Shown here piece after piece: positions 50,515-61,654 of a stretch of DNA of 62,000 nucleotides (position 1 is the stretch's first letter; the number at the start of each line of letters is the position of its first letter). A program made the translations under genes and the position numbers. Origin of the DNA: Cristatella mucedo. Its lineage: Eukaryota; Bryozoa; Phylactolaemata; Cristatellidae. A model generated the notes under the pieces. The model had not been told where the DNA came from, ran no database searches, and saw only the letters and a program-made list of their open reading frames with translations. The stretch lies in the NCBI GenBank assembly GCA_009760855.2, contig WPIO01000001.1, forward strand, positions 8,492,501 to 8,554,500, written 5' to 3'.

Positions 50515-51603
50515 TGCCGCATTTGGCTAAGCCGGCTGGATTATGGACTTAGCTGGCGTCAGGATCATGCAGTAAAAGTCAGTAGAGAAATTTACTCGTT
50601 TGGTTACTACCCGCGGGATAAAGGTAACCATCCGCTACATTTCGCAGAGTCGAGCGGCGTTCGAAAATTCAGCTTTCACAGCTACACCTGGTCTGAGGTG
50701 AGGGCTATAGGTACTCCTGCGGGTATTCTGAGTATGCACCAGCGTACAATCGCCGTGACTTACCGAGATTGCATATACTTCATTGCTACACGGCATGATC
50801 TTCTAGTTGCTGGAGCCTTAGATGACAGCCATATCCATTGTTTCAATACAGTTTCGAGCCTTTGGTCGCGTCTTGCAATCGTCGGAGAGCATCCACCGAT
50901 ACTCTTTAATGGGCCAGCCTGCTTGGTGGAAAGCTCGCTGTATTGTTGTTGCATGAATGTTTCTCGAATTGGCTCGCTATGCCCGCCGTACGCTCTCAAT
51001 CTGCAAAAGATGAAGTGGAGCTTTGAAGTGGCACACGGGCAGAAGAGGCTCAATACTAGCCCCCTCAGCGCCAGCGAATTGAATCATTTAATCATTTCAT
51101 AAGTATTTACTTCACACACAAAATTGGTCTATAATAGCCCCACTGATCCTTAAAGTGTCGTCACTGTGCAGTTTCTCGACACTCGCAATAATGAGCATCA
51201 CCCATGGATAACCACATACGCTGCTCCAACAAACGCCATAATCGGTAAATCACTCGAGTACCGAGGAATGTTCGCAGTTCAGTTAGATGCGCTTCACTAT
51301 GCCGAAGGCCAAGGCCAAGAATGTCTCAGCAGCTGCACTCTTTTGATCCCATTTGCTTTCGTTGAACCCGCTTTTCGCTGCCGGATCTACCAAAGGTTGG
51401 TGAAATGACATGCTTCTCGACGACAGGGCGTTCTTTGGCACGGAATGTCACTCTCTCCAAACCTTGCACGTACTTGAAATGAATACATTATCTCTGAAAA
51501 GGCACCGCATTAGTCGGACTCCCGATGATCTCAACGGAAACAGCTTACCAGCAAGTCTTGTTTTGAAGCTGAACCATTGTAGCAGACAAAGCAGAACTGA
51601 TAA
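50515..51603 (+). pseudogene. Kelch-repeat gene retrocopy, KLHDC3-like pseudogene
   Basis: The translation aligns along nearly its whole length with kelch domain-containing protein 3, a beta-propeller protein of about 380 residues. Blade 1: W at 50524 and HAVKVSREIYSFGYY. A later blade: SHIHCFNTVSSLWSRL then LVESSLYCCCMN. Next: YALNLQKMKWSFEV. In the same frame after two stops: VQFLDTR (51169). After a frameshift near 51405: LLDDRAFFGT and TLHVLEMNTLSLK, then a C-terminus spaced like that of KLHDC3. Distances between blades match the family almost codon for codon, so no introns are present, which suggests a retrocopy. In-frame stops at 51100 and 51151, loss of the GG doublets, no start ATG at the expected place and the frameshift indicate a pseudogene. 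The assignment is from remembered family features; an alignment is needed to confirm it. Confidence 0.72.
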
Positions 51604-51606
51604 AAA

Positions 51607-52810
51607 TATTAATAATAATACATTTGATAAAGCGCCCTCAGAGAACTCAATCTCTTTCTAGGCGCTTTACAATTGCTGCAAAGGAAGCACGATCGAACGT
51701 TCAGTCATAGCATGCTCAATGAGCAACAAAATAACATGGTTAGGGGTGACATGCACGAGGTAAGCATGCAAGAGTGGTTAATGGCAGCAAGCAACAGTGT
51801 CAGCACGCATAAGCACATAAAGGACGAATCACAGGGACCCACTAAAGGCTGTCGTAAATAGATGCGTTTTTAGTTTCTTTTTACATGTGGACAAGACAGG
51901 AGATGTCGTGACGCAGGTTGAGAGTTAGTTCCAGGCTGTAGGAGCATATTAACTAAAGGCACGGTCTCCAAAAGATTTGAGGTTTGTACGAGGTATAGTT
52001 AAACACTTAGGTTCCGATAAGCGGGTGGAACGATGCTTAGCCTGGTGGAGGGGAAGATTTGATAGGTAGGCTGGAGGCAAAGAACGAAGGGACATTAAAG
52101 TGACCAACAAAACTTTGTAGTCAATGCGTTGCTTGGCTGGGGACCAGTGCAGGTCGGCGAGAAGTGGAATGGTGTGGCAACTTCGACGCTCACGACTGAC
52201 AAGCCTAGCTGCAGAGCTTTGCACCAGCTGTCAGCGCCTGATTGCACATGCCGGTAGACCTGCAAGCAGTTAGTTACAACATTCAAGACGGGATGTCGAA
52301 AATGCATGGACTAATTTAGATGGGGAATCCCTGTCCAAACAAGCTCAAAGTGTATTAATGTTATCTAGCTGAAATTAGGCAGACTTGACAGTAGAGCTGA
52401 TGGATTGTCCAATGAAAGGTCAATGTATAACATGACACCCAGTATTCCTGCAGATTCAACAGCAGATATGCTGGCAGAGCCTAATTTAAGCGTTGACCTT
52501 TCCAAATTCTGAATCACACTCGGTTTGCCCCTAACTAGTAAGTTGGTTTTATAACCATTCAATTTAAGAAAATAGGCTGCCATCCATGTGCTGATGTCAT
52601 ATATACTTGCAGTAGGAGAGTTGAGAGAATTTGACGTGCTGGAGGGCTAGGAGGGGTCAAAGAAAAGGTACAACTGAGTGTCTTCCGCATAAAATTGAGA
52701 GCCTAGATTGTGCTTGGCAAGCACATCGGATAGAGGGAGAGTATAATCCGTGAAAAGAGCAGGACCAACCAAACACGTAGCCATGAGGTAACCCATGTTT
52801 CAGAGGTTCC
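51607..52810 (-). pseudogene. LINE A RT C-terminal half and 3' end
   Basis: The minus strand has FYAEDTQLY in place of FYADDTQLY (about 52690-52716), KLNGYKTNLLVRGKPSVIQN, and SCHTIPLLADLHWSPAKQRI, followed by the C-terminal block and the 3' UTR. The tail ends at 51607 with (ATT)n. Multiple frame breaks are present, and the catalytic motif change would abolish RT activity. Confidence 0.85.
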
Positions 52811-54904
52811 TCGAATTTTTATTTTTTTGTATTTTTTTGTATCTCCGTCTGCAACTCCACAAAGTCATGAAGACCATTTGGATGTTACTCAGGAGAGTTT
52901 TGTATTGCGCACTCACAGCCTAAGCGGCTTTTGCTAGGCATCCGGCAGCCAAAAGACTTCATCTCACGAAACAAAGAGAAAGTGGGAAGCATAGCAGAGT
53001 CAGGAGAGCAGTTGAAATAGTGAGTAGCATGGAAGTAGCAGCTCAGGACCGCTGAAAATGATGAGCCGTAGTCGGCAGCAGGAGAGTAGTTGTCGTTGAG
53101 TAAGAATTGTGGAAGCGAGTTCCACAGTCTACGACCTGCAGAGCTAAAAGCTAAAGCTTCTGTTTTCGCCAACGGTCTTTAAGCGGAGGAATGGAACAGC
53201 TAATTTATTGTCCACACAGGACCTGAGGGCGCGAACAGGCTGAAACTGGTGCAACAGTTTAGCTAGGTACGAAGGAGCAAAGCCGTGGCGGGCCTTGTGG
53301 GACAGCGTAAGAACTTTGCTCTGTATCCGTTACTCAACCGAAATCCATCATAGCTCTTTTAGCAAAGGAGACACGTGCTCAAACCTCTGAGACTTGAAAA
53401 CTAGCCTTGCAGCGATATTCATAGTCAGCTACAGTGGCCTAATGGCTTTCTTTGGTAGTCCAGCCAAAAGAGAATTACAATAATAGGGCCGAGACTGAAC
53501 TAAGGAGCTAGTTACATTTTTTGCAAGCCGCTGTGGGAGACAGCTCCTGATCTTGAATAGGGATCGGACGTGATGGCTAGCTGTAGAAGCAGCCTTCTGA
53601 ATGAAGCTTTTAAAATTGAGGCAGCTGTCAAAAACTACACCAAAATTAAGAGCACGTGGTGATGGTCGCACAATAACATCACCTAGTAGAAGAGCAAAGC
53701 CTTTTAATCCAGCCACACGCTTAGAGTGTCTTATGAGCAGCAGTTCGGTTGTATCTTCATTTAATTTCAAGAAGTTTTCCGACATCCATGATCAAATGTC
53801 GGCAAGGCAAGCATTCAGTTTCTCAGTTGCTGCAGCAGATTCCGACGGTTGGATTGACAAATACATCTGAGTATTGGCAGCATAAAAGTGATATCCTATT
53901 CCATGGGCCTGAATCACTTTTCCCAGAGGTTGAGTATAAATGGAGAAAAGAAAGGGACCGAGTACAGACCCTTGAGGGACTCCACAGGTGACCCTTCTCG
54001 TGTGTGAGACCTGACCCCACACGACACGGATTGAACACGAGCAGACAAGTACGATTTGAACCACGCCAGTGCTTTGTCTGCCAGACCGATCGTTTTTCTC
54101 AATCGTTCGAGTAGAACATTGTGATCAATGGTGTCGAAGGCAGAAGACAGATCTAGCAGAGCTAGGGCAGTGACATTCCCGTTCATCGTTCCCACGTAGA
54201 ATGTCAATGTAATCACGGAGGAGAGCAGTTTCAGTGGCGTGCTGGCTCTTGAACCCTGATTGAAATGTTTCTGACATTCAATTTTTTTCAATATGTTCAA
54301 CCAGCTGCTTAGCAATAATTTTTTTCAAGAATCTTTGACAAGAATGGAAGAAGGTAAACTGGGCGATAGTTTGCAAGGACCCCTGTATCTAATCCAGGCT
54401 TTTTAAGTATAGGTCTAACGACTGCCGATATGAAGGACTCGGGGACGACCCCTTTTCCCAAAGAAGCATTAGAAATCTCAGTTATGGCAGGGCTAAGTGT
54501 GTCTGCCAGTGAAGACCAGAGATGATGGTATAGGGTCTTTAGGAGACGAGCTCTTTTTGCTAGACCTTATTAAAATAGCCACGCCGCATGCAAAAACCTT
54601 GGAGAACCTTTTAAGGAAGGTCACAGGTTGTGGAACCGAGATTGCTTTAGTCAAAGAGGGCTTTATGGAGGCACGAATGTGCACAATTTTTTAAGTAAAG
54701 AAGGCTGAAAACTTTTCGGCTGAGCCCTTAATATTTGAGGTGGCAGACCTCACAGCATTGGCCAGTAAATGATTTACTGTCTTATAAATCTATTTAGGAT
54801 CCGACTGGCAGGAATTCAGCTTTCGGATGAAAAAGAAGCCTTGGCTTTTTTAAGCTTCCGGCTGTAAAATCAAAGGAAGTCTTTGAAATTGACTAGATCT
54901 GCAT
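52811..54904 (-). mobile_element. LINE B, 5'-truncated, inserted into LINE A
   Basis: A second CR1/L2-like family. On the minus strand it starts in the endonuclease-RT linker (about 54890: FYSRKLKKAKASFF; then KGSAEKFSAFF) and continues with an RT start (SFISAVVRPILKKPGLDTGV; ANYRPV), [36 protein letters not shown] and FYAANTQMYL (catalytic DD changed to AN). It then passes through the thumb (SENFLKLNEDTTELLL) and C-terminus to a 3' end TTGCAGACGGAGATACAAAA with an A-rich tail (T-rich on the plus strand, 52811-52836). Frameshifts occur near 54250 and elsewhere. It differs from LINE A in its 3' sequence and tail type. Confidence 0.88.
53429..54684 (-). pseudogene. Reverse transcriptase of LINE B (broken)
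   Basis: Three main open blocks (54684-54493, 54315-53914 and 54064-53429) cover the RT from its first conserved motifs to the thumb. The [10 protein letters not shown] turn is intact, but the catalytic box reads FYAAN rather than FYADD. Overlapping frames around 53914-54064 show a frameshift. No endonuclease domain is present, so the copy was truncated on insertion. Confidence 0.85.
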
Positions 54905-55480
54905 CAGACCCCAATGATCTTAATCCATTAACATCAACACTCTGGAGTCTCTCACTGAGATATAACCTGAACCATTGCAGAGCAGTGCCAGTGATGCCCA
55001 GGCAAGATGAGAGGCGCTCTAGAAGAACTTTGTGATCAATTTTAGAAAAAGCTGCCGAAAGATCCAGCAAAACAAGCAGAGATACTCTAACCATGTCTGC
55101 ATTCCTAAGTAGGTCGTTGTACACCAGAAGCAGTGCTGAATCTGTGGAGGGATTAGCTCTAAAACCAGACTGGAAATTACTAGCAAGGTTTGAAGTTTCA
55201 ATATATGAGTTCATCTGGTCTGCCACGACTCGTTCCAGTGTCTTTGATAGGAGCGGTAGAAGGGAGACTGGGCGGAAGTTGTCAAGGTCTCGTAGTCTAG
55301 TGTTGCTTTCTTAATAGTGGCCTGACTACAGCCTTTTTTAGAGGTGCTCGGACATGACCTGAGGCTAATGATACATTAATGATGTTAGTTATGCATGTCA
55401 GCAGCAGATCAATGCATCGTAGAAGCAGGACAGTAGGAATCGGGTCCAAAGAACTAGTTGTCTTCTTTGATTGGGATATG
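54905..55480 (-). pseudogene. LINE A RT N-terminal half
   Basis: Minus-strand blocks include LASNFQSGFRANPSTDSALL and LLDLSAAFSKIDHKVLLERL (the first catalytic Asp region) followed by WFRLYLSERLQSV. The frame stops at the LINE B junction near 54905. Upstream (55330-55226) a decayed RT start with SKTLERVVADQM is visible. Confidence 0.8.
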
Positions 55481-55523
55481 AACTTCAGATTGAGGTCACT
55501 AGCGACCTGCTTGAATGTAGACG

Positions 55524-55996
55524 TTATGGTACTACATGTAATTGAGGGACAGAATTTCGGCAGGATACTGCCATCTTGGAGATGGACTCCCTGATCTTAT
55601 CTATCTTCTTGACAAAGAAGCTAGAGAAGCGATCCGCTAGATAATCACAGAGATCATTTGGTAAGGAGCTAACCTGAAAGCGGTTAAGGAGATGGTTGAT
55701 CTTCAACATCAGTATTCTTGGAATGTACATATGGGATTCAACAATATTTTTGAAGAAGCTAGACTCAGCCTTTTCTAGGATCGATTGGTACGACCTATAG
55801 CAGTCCTCTTATGCCTGTCGGTGGAAATCAGTCCTGATCTTTTGTATGCTTTAGCAAGCTTTCGCTTAGTATACCTAGCTAGTTTAATATCCGTGGTAAA
55901 CAATAGACCGTCTGGGCGAGAGCGCACAGTGCGCTTAGTCAGAGGTGCAAACTCGTCGAGTATGTCAGCTAGTCTCGTGTTGTAGCAATCTACCAA
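55524..55996 (-). pseudogene. LINE A endonuclease-RT linker region
   Basis: Two frames: LADILDEFAPLTKRTVRSRP (55996-55775) and QVSSLPNDLCDYLADRFSSF followed by FVKKIDKIRESI (55730-55524). These patterns are typical of the region between the endonuclease and RT of CR1/L2-like elements. A frame break separates them. Confidence 0.75.
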
Positions 55997-56156
55997 TGAT
56001 GACAGGTCAGAAGGGGGATTGAGCAGCAGCGGCGAAGCAGATATTCTCGCACGGACAAGAACGATGTCTACGGTCTCGAGGTCTTACGAGTTACATGTGA
56101 TTTTAGATACGGAGGAGGAGGGAACACACCCTAGACCGAATGAGATCTGGATGTGG

Positions 56157-56790
56157 TCACATAAGCAGGATTTGGTAATAGTTGTGGCGATGACAAAGTG
56201 CAGTTGTATGAGAAAATCTGGTCTGATATGTGAGCCTTGATGTGAGTAGCGCTATGCACATGAGCCACGAGAGACAATGATTGAATTCAAAAAATTTAGT
56301 GGTGAAGGCGTCAGATAAGTTATCAAAATGAATTTTGAAATCACCCATAATGAGGAAAGGTCGATTGCTTGCACACATAATCAAAATGAGATCAGAGAAA
56401 TCTGAGATAAAGGAAGACTTGATACCTTGTGGGCGATAGCCTACCGCCACCATCGGTATCTTGTTGGTGTGTAAAATCAAGACAATAGATTCGAAAGACT
56501 GCTTCGAGGGTACTGCAAATGGCTTGCAGTCGAATTTCGAGCGCATGATTATAGTAACTCCACCTTCAGTTTTGATCGATCTAGGGGTGCGAAAGAATTA
56601 GAAACCAGCCGGGGTAGCGACTTTTTTTTTACTTTTTGGGGAAGTTTACCGATTTTAGCCAAGTTTCAGTCAAGGCGATCATGTCGAGACCTTATTCAGA
56701 AATAAGGTCGCTTGTTACTAGGGGTTTATTGCACATTGAGCGAGGATTCCAAAGACAAACGTAAAGTTGGGCCTCCGGAGTTATAACAGG
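56157..56790 (-). pseudogene. LINE A apurinic-like endonuclease domain (broken)
   Basis: The minus strand shows LWNPRSMCNKPLVTSDLISE followed by an in-frame stop, then GLDMIALTETWLKS (catalytic Glu in TETWL), GGVTIIMRSKFDC and RPFLIMGDFKIHFDN (GDF motif). This order is that of APE-type LINE endonucleases, which nick the target DNA. Stops and an altered end make it non-functional. Confidence 0.82.
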
Positions 56791-57165
56791 CCTGATGAGC
56801 ACTAGGTTAGAGAGACTCGCAGAGACGCATGTGGGAGAGCGTGCTGAGCGGTTCGAGGCAAAGCTAGGAATACCAAACGAGCGGGTTCTCAGCCCGCAGC
56901 TTCCGCTAAACGATCGGCGTCTGAGCTGGCGGCCCCGGCCACCGAGTCGGCTTCTGGGCGCTTTTCTTTTGTTAATGCATTATTTACGGATCTTAGCAAC
57001 AGCAATAACATCCAGGAATGCATTTGGACTATAATGAAAAAGCGATAATAAGTACGCGCGATCATAACATTGGTTACAACAAACACAATACCGGCACGTT
57101 GCCCCACGATTGATTGGCTAATAGCCGGCGGCTTCTTAATATTGCCAAGTCGAGGGTTAGGCAAA

Positions 57166-57799
57166 GCTATCCTTTACTATTTGGCCTCATATAGCACAGC
57201 GATGTAAGAATTGCGCAATGAATACACTAATGTTTAATTACATGTCTGTCTTTTGCTTTGATAATTGAATAAACTTTAAGCCAGATAACTAGGTCTGGCA
57301 GAGGGTTTTGTTCATTTCGTAAAAACAAGAACGTGCCGCTGTAAAGCTAGGAACGAGTATTTCACTCGGTGCAACGCCTTGCTGTCCCCTATCAATCCAT
57401 GGTACCTGTCCGGTACCGGTCGCTGGAATATGTTTATGGGATATGTATGTGCATTTTTTAACTACCTGCACCGGCGGATTGCGAGAGAGGCTGGATCTGG
57501 GTGCAGAAGCAAGCAGACCACATCGTTTGAAGTCAAACGTTGGTTCTCAGTGCGTGTGCAGTTGGCATTCTCATCTTCAGCACGCCTGGTATATTCAGGA
57601 AGGAATTGAAACGACGTCATTCATAACTATTGTAGGTAGCAGCTTACACCCGCAAAAGTCACGGAAAACTAATATTTCTTTGTAAGGCGGGCCTAAGTGC
57701 CAGTTGATGTAGCCGGTGAGCCTGTCTCGCCGACTGCTAAGCTTACAAAGTACTAGTACTTAGAACGCAGTTATTGGAGCAAAATCCTAATAGGAAGAA
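57166..57799. other. Unassigned sequence
   Basis: Frames of 60-80 codons on both strands without recognised motifs. Confidence 0.4.
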
Positions 57800-57925
57800 A
57801 AAATGAAAACGTATTTCAAAATTAAATGTCACGATATCTCATAAAATGAACGTAAATCCAATTTTATGAAATATATTCGTCAGCGCCGGATAGTGAATCG
57901 GCAGCGAGCTGGGCGTACGCAATGT
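57800..57925. repeat. Repeat F copy 2
   Basis: Counterpart of 26700-26825 (shared GTATTTCA, ATATTCGTCAG, GAATCGGCA/GAATCAGCA and CGTACG blocks). The repeat type is unknown. Confidence 0.45.
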
Positions 57926-58003
57926 GGAGACGTGCTAGCCACCTTTAAACCGGTTAGCCGTGTAGTAAGCCGCAGCGAGGAATCGTGGACGCAGTGCGGC
58001 TTC

Positions 58004-58645
58004 CGCGTCCGGTCAGAACTAGGCCGCAAACACGGCGTAACGGTGCTAGTCTCAGCCGCCGCGAGACGAATACTGGCGACGCTGTATCACGGCTAGCTAC
58101 TTCTAGGTGCCGCACAAATGCTCGCAGGTATCAGGCCGACAGTAGCGGAAACACGGCAGCGACGACGAGCGCTCATAACTTATCAAGTCCGTATTCACTA
58201 TGCAGGCAAGTCTATTTGAAAACAGCGAACGGTTGCGGTCGTTCAGCAGTACCGTTTGTATCCAGAATTTAAAAATGCCACTCACCATTGCTACACCGTC
58301 AAGGAGCAAAATATTTAAGCGGAACGTCAGTGATCGCGACGGACTTGCGACGCGGTATAGTGGTATCTGCAGCAATTTCCTTAGTCAGCAAGCACTGTGC
58401 TTGTAACGGTGCAAGTCCTTATTGACGAGTGACAATACTGGTGAAGCTGTGAGCCTTATGAAAGCCTTGGGGCAAGGCTAGCGACTTTTACGTGCAGCAC
58501 AAATTCACGCTTGTACAGCGACAGCACGGAATGCAGAGTGATGAAGGGTGCCCACACCTTAAGATAGCAAGTCCGCGCCCATGGCGTAGAGAAGTCTATT
58601 GGAGAGCGACGGAGAGCTGCACGCGTTCAACACCTGCCGAAGCGT
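58004..58645. repeat. Divergent tandem duplication (about 365-385 bp period)
   Basis: Two copies, about 58004-58245 and 58380-58645. Shared anchors: GTAACGGTGC at 58037 and 58403; AATACTGG at 58069 and 58434; GGCTAGC at 58091 and 58476; CAAGTCCG at 58184 and 58568; AAGTCTATT at 58208 and 58592. The spacing shifts by about 20 bp partway through, showing an indel. The region is CpG-rich. Confidence 0.75.
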
Positions 58646-59567
58646 ACACCAGCCGTAGCAGCCAACAGCTTTTGCGCGACGCCGAGAGTGCCACTGAACT
58701 GCTGACCAGCGCAAAGTCAAGAGCGAAACTGACCGTCTGCCTTGTGCCTATAGCACAGCCGACTGCCTAATAATAACTTGGGCTGTTATGCCGACTAACA
58801 CTGGATTATGAATTATCCGGTTCCTAGTCGTTACTATATGTTATATGTGTATTACATGTTTATATATGTGTGTGCGTGCGCGTGCGCGCGTGTGTGTGTG
58901 TGATAAACAGTCGACCCTCTTTAGTCGCGGTTAATCCGTTCCAGACTCTACCGCGATAAGTGAATTTCCACGAAGTAGGATTATATTTATAAGTTGAATA
59001 TTTTCGTCATTGGGGCATTGCAAAATCTGTTCGCGACCCTCTCAATACTGTTTTTAGCACTATTTGAGCCCTCTGGACATGAAATTACAACATAATAGTC
59101 ATCATTACACTTATATTTACCAATATATCAGTCAGAATGAGAGAAAATAAGACACATCAGAGGTTAAAAATATCATATTATTATTATTATTAAATTAAAC
59201 GCACACATAAAGGTCTTACACTAGGATAGTAAAACAGTGAAAAACACGCTAAGATTGGCTTCACGGCACCATATTTTTTGGAAAAAAGTTCTTGCCCACA
59301 CACAAAGAGTGGTCAAGCGGCCGCACCTGGCGTTGAACATGCGGGGGTGCTCGAATACACAGGCCTACAGACCATAAAAACATTAGTTTTACTTTGTATT
59401 GTAAAACGAGGGTGTATAATTGACTCAGACAACCAAGAGCACGCTGTACCATTTTCACTATCTCGATCAACTCTTTAATGAATTTGCGTGTACAGCTGTA
59501 TTTGAAAACCGCGATAGAGTGAAGCCGCGAAAGTCGAAGCGCGACCTGGCGAGGGACGATTGCGCAT
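58646..59567. other. Unassigned sequence with a GT/GC microsatellite
   Basis: A TATATGTG/TGCGTGCG/GTGTGTG run lies at 58862-58902, and a short ATT array at 59175-59193. No gene recognised. Confidence 0.4.
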
Positions 59568-59674
59568 ACCCGCACACATACACACACACACGCGCGCGTG
59601 CCTGCGAGCGCGCGCACACACACACACATACACACACACACACACACACGCACATATATATATATATATATATC
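59568..59674. repeat. CA/CGCG/TA compound microsatellite
   Basis: CA tracts interrupted by CGCGCG and ending in TA repeats. Confidence 0.95.
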
Positions 59675-59824
59675 ATATGTCTGTTTTGCCCTCGGTGCCC
59701 CGCCGATAGCTAGGCACGCCTCGATAGTTAGCGTTGCAATCGGCAGCAGTTTACCAACCTCCGCCCATCCCACACGTCACTGCTGGCCTGGCGGCAATAC
59801 AAATCTATTCTTATTATTTTTATA

Positions 59825-59900
59825 ATGAATGTGATTTGACTCTGCGGTAAGGTGCGAGCACTTTAAGACCGAGGTCGTAAGTTTGAGTCTAGCATCGTAG
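59825..59900 (+). mobile_element. SINE1 head fragment
   Basis: GACTCTGCGGTAAGGTGCGA and GACCGAGGTCGTAAGTTTGA (decayed box B) match the SINE1 head. The tail is absent; the 22-bp minisatellite follows shortly after. Confidence 0.55.
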
Positions 59901-59943
59901 AGGCGGAGCCAGAACTTTCGTCTAGGGGTAGGGAAAGATCGGC

Positions 59944-60193
59944 AAGATTTCTGTATAGGCGGGGCAAGATTTCTGTATAGGCGGGGCAAGATTTCTATAT
60001 AGGCGGGGCAAGATTTCTATATAGGCGGGGCAAGATTTCTGTATAGGCGGGGCAAGATTTCTGTATAGGCGGGGCAAGATTTCTGTATAGGCGGGGCAAG
60101 ATTTCTGTATAGGCGGGGCAAGATTTCTATATAGGCGGGGCAAGATTTCTATATAGGCGGGGCAAGATTTCTATATAGGCGGGGCAAGATTTC
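59944..60193. repeat. 22-bp minisatellite, 12 copies
   Basis: The unit AAGATTTCTGTATAGGCGGGGC is repeated with an exact 22-bp period: AAGATTT occurs 12 times from 59944 to 60186. The only common variant is CTGTAT versus CTATAT, arranged G G A A G G G G A A A in copies 1-11; copy 12 diverges. The open minus-strand frame across it is a product of the period. Confidence 0.98.
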
Positions 60194-60844
60194 TATTCAG
60201 AGGGGCTACACCCACAAGCAGCTAATAATTATAGTACACATTCACAGTACTTATACAGCACTAGCTTGGCCGGTGCTCGTCGAGTGAGTGTAAGTAGGAT
60301 GTAGTTTCGTCGCTCTAACGGTCGGGGGGGGGGAGAGCATAGGAATGGGGGCGGCCAGGTCGCTAGCCCACTATAGGGAGCATGGGTGCAAATACCCCCT
60401 CTCGCACCCTGGCTCCGAAACTGCTGCAGAAGGCGATGCTTTAGTGCTAGGTGGAATCGGGTGAATTCAGCCACCGCTCTACTACCCCCATGGAAGCGAG
60501 GCTGCTTAGCGATTTTGCTCTACTTTGTGAACCGCCAGACTGCTTTTCGCCAAACAAAGTGTCGATTCTCGTATAGGCTTTCACGATGCTTGCAATTTTC
60601 CGAATAGCTAATCAATTTTTGAAGTTCGTCCGCCACCTATCAGTCGATGTCAGCGGTTTCTGAACCGTTGGTCTAAAACAAATTTTAGTTCCCGTCTTCT
60701 TTTTGGTAAACTTTGAGTTATGACTGCTTTCCAAACGCTGGGTTTAAAGTTCCAAGTGTATATTGAAAATGATCACTAAGAGATACGCAAGTGTAGGGTT
60801 AAGAATAGCAATTTAATAATTGAACGAGCGAGAAATAGTAGTCA
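60194..60844. other. Unassigned sequence
   Basis: A G run lies at 60325-60333. Nothing else recognised. Confidence 0.4.
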
Positions 60845-60915
60845 CCATAGCTCAATCGGTAGAGCAATGAACCGATAACCCCGAGGTGGCTGCATCGTTC
60901 CCCGCTCGAGATGAA
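60845..60915 (+). pseudogene. tRNA-like pseudogene or SINE head
   Basis: CATAGCTCAATCGGTAGAGC (60847-60866) is a good box A/D-arm. An anticodon-like segment AACCGATAACC follows, but the expected box B is replaced by GCTGCATCGTTCC, so the T arm is broken. It resembles the fragment at 28018-28090. Confidence 0.55.
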
Positions 60916-61076
60916 AAAGTGGTTTTTGGTGTGAATTTAGTAGATAACCCCAGAACATTGTGTCGCAAATGCAACAGTGAAACCCACATCTAGAGCCTCC
61001 TATGAATCCATCCAGCAACAACGTTCAGTTCAAAATCTTCACTCCCTGAAGAGCGAATGCACAGAACAATGGGTTG

Positions 61077-61080
<4 letters not shown>

Positions 61081-61151
<71 letters not shown>
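61081..61151. repeat. (GA)n microsatellite
   Basis: GA run of about 35 units ending in a short G run. Confidence 0.98.
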
Positions 61152-61155
<4 letters not shown>

Positions 61156-61654
61156 AGACAGAAATACGAACAAAATGGGAAGTGAAAAAAAGGAAAAATG
61201 AAGAGTCATATATGATAAAAGTCACTGAGAGCTAGAGACCGTTTCACAAAAACTGTTACTCTTGCGGTTTACATGGAACATAACGACACTAATCTGGGTA
61301 GGGCCTCTCTGCTAGGTCTCCTATAGCTGTCAACATTGGTTGACACAATTGACTTCCGCATCCTTTAGAAGCGCCACTCGAAATGCATGGGTATCACTAC
61401 CGCACTGCTTCAGTGGGTTAGGTTCTAACTCAGTGAACGATATCATGTATGTACGGGTAGATGCAAATAGCCATCGGCCATCTGAGGACTTTACATTTTT
61501 TTGGGTACCTCACTGTCCGGTGTCGCTCCGCACCCGATTCATTTATTTCCTTACAGCAAAGACACGGACGAGATTCGCAATTAGATTGTAATCAATTTCA
61601 TAAAGCTTAAAGACGTGAAGACGATCCTCATAGCTGACGTTTCAATGACAACAT
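61152..61654. other. Unassigned sequence
   Basis: Nothing recognised. Confidence 0.4.

Larger units (their letters stand above)
51607..57165 (-). mobile_element. LINE A, nearly complete, split by LINE B
   Basis: On the minus strand the order is: 5' region (about 57165-56790), APE endonuclease (about 56770-56157), linker (55996-55524), N-terminal RT half (about 55480-54905), then the C-terminal RT half and 3' end (52810-51607). Between the RT halves lies a separate LINE (52811-54904). The left half resumes at an HGLPHGY segment, the counterpart of GVPQGS, which is what should follow the VNGLRSL block where the right half stops. The combined element is about 3.4 kb without the insertion. Frameshifts and stops show it is inactive. 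Confidence 0.8.

Noticed and set aside
59922-60143. Open minus-strand frame with a repeated LPRLYRNLAPPIQK-like motif
   Set aside because: The 22-bp period cycles through all three frames and contains no stop on this strand, so the frame is a by-product of the minisatellite.
59944-60193. CRISPR-like array
   Set aside because: The repeats are directly tandem with no unique spacers and the context is eukaryotic.
60845-60915. Functional tRNA gene
   Set aside because: Box A is good but the T-arm/box B is broken and the acceptor ends do not pair.
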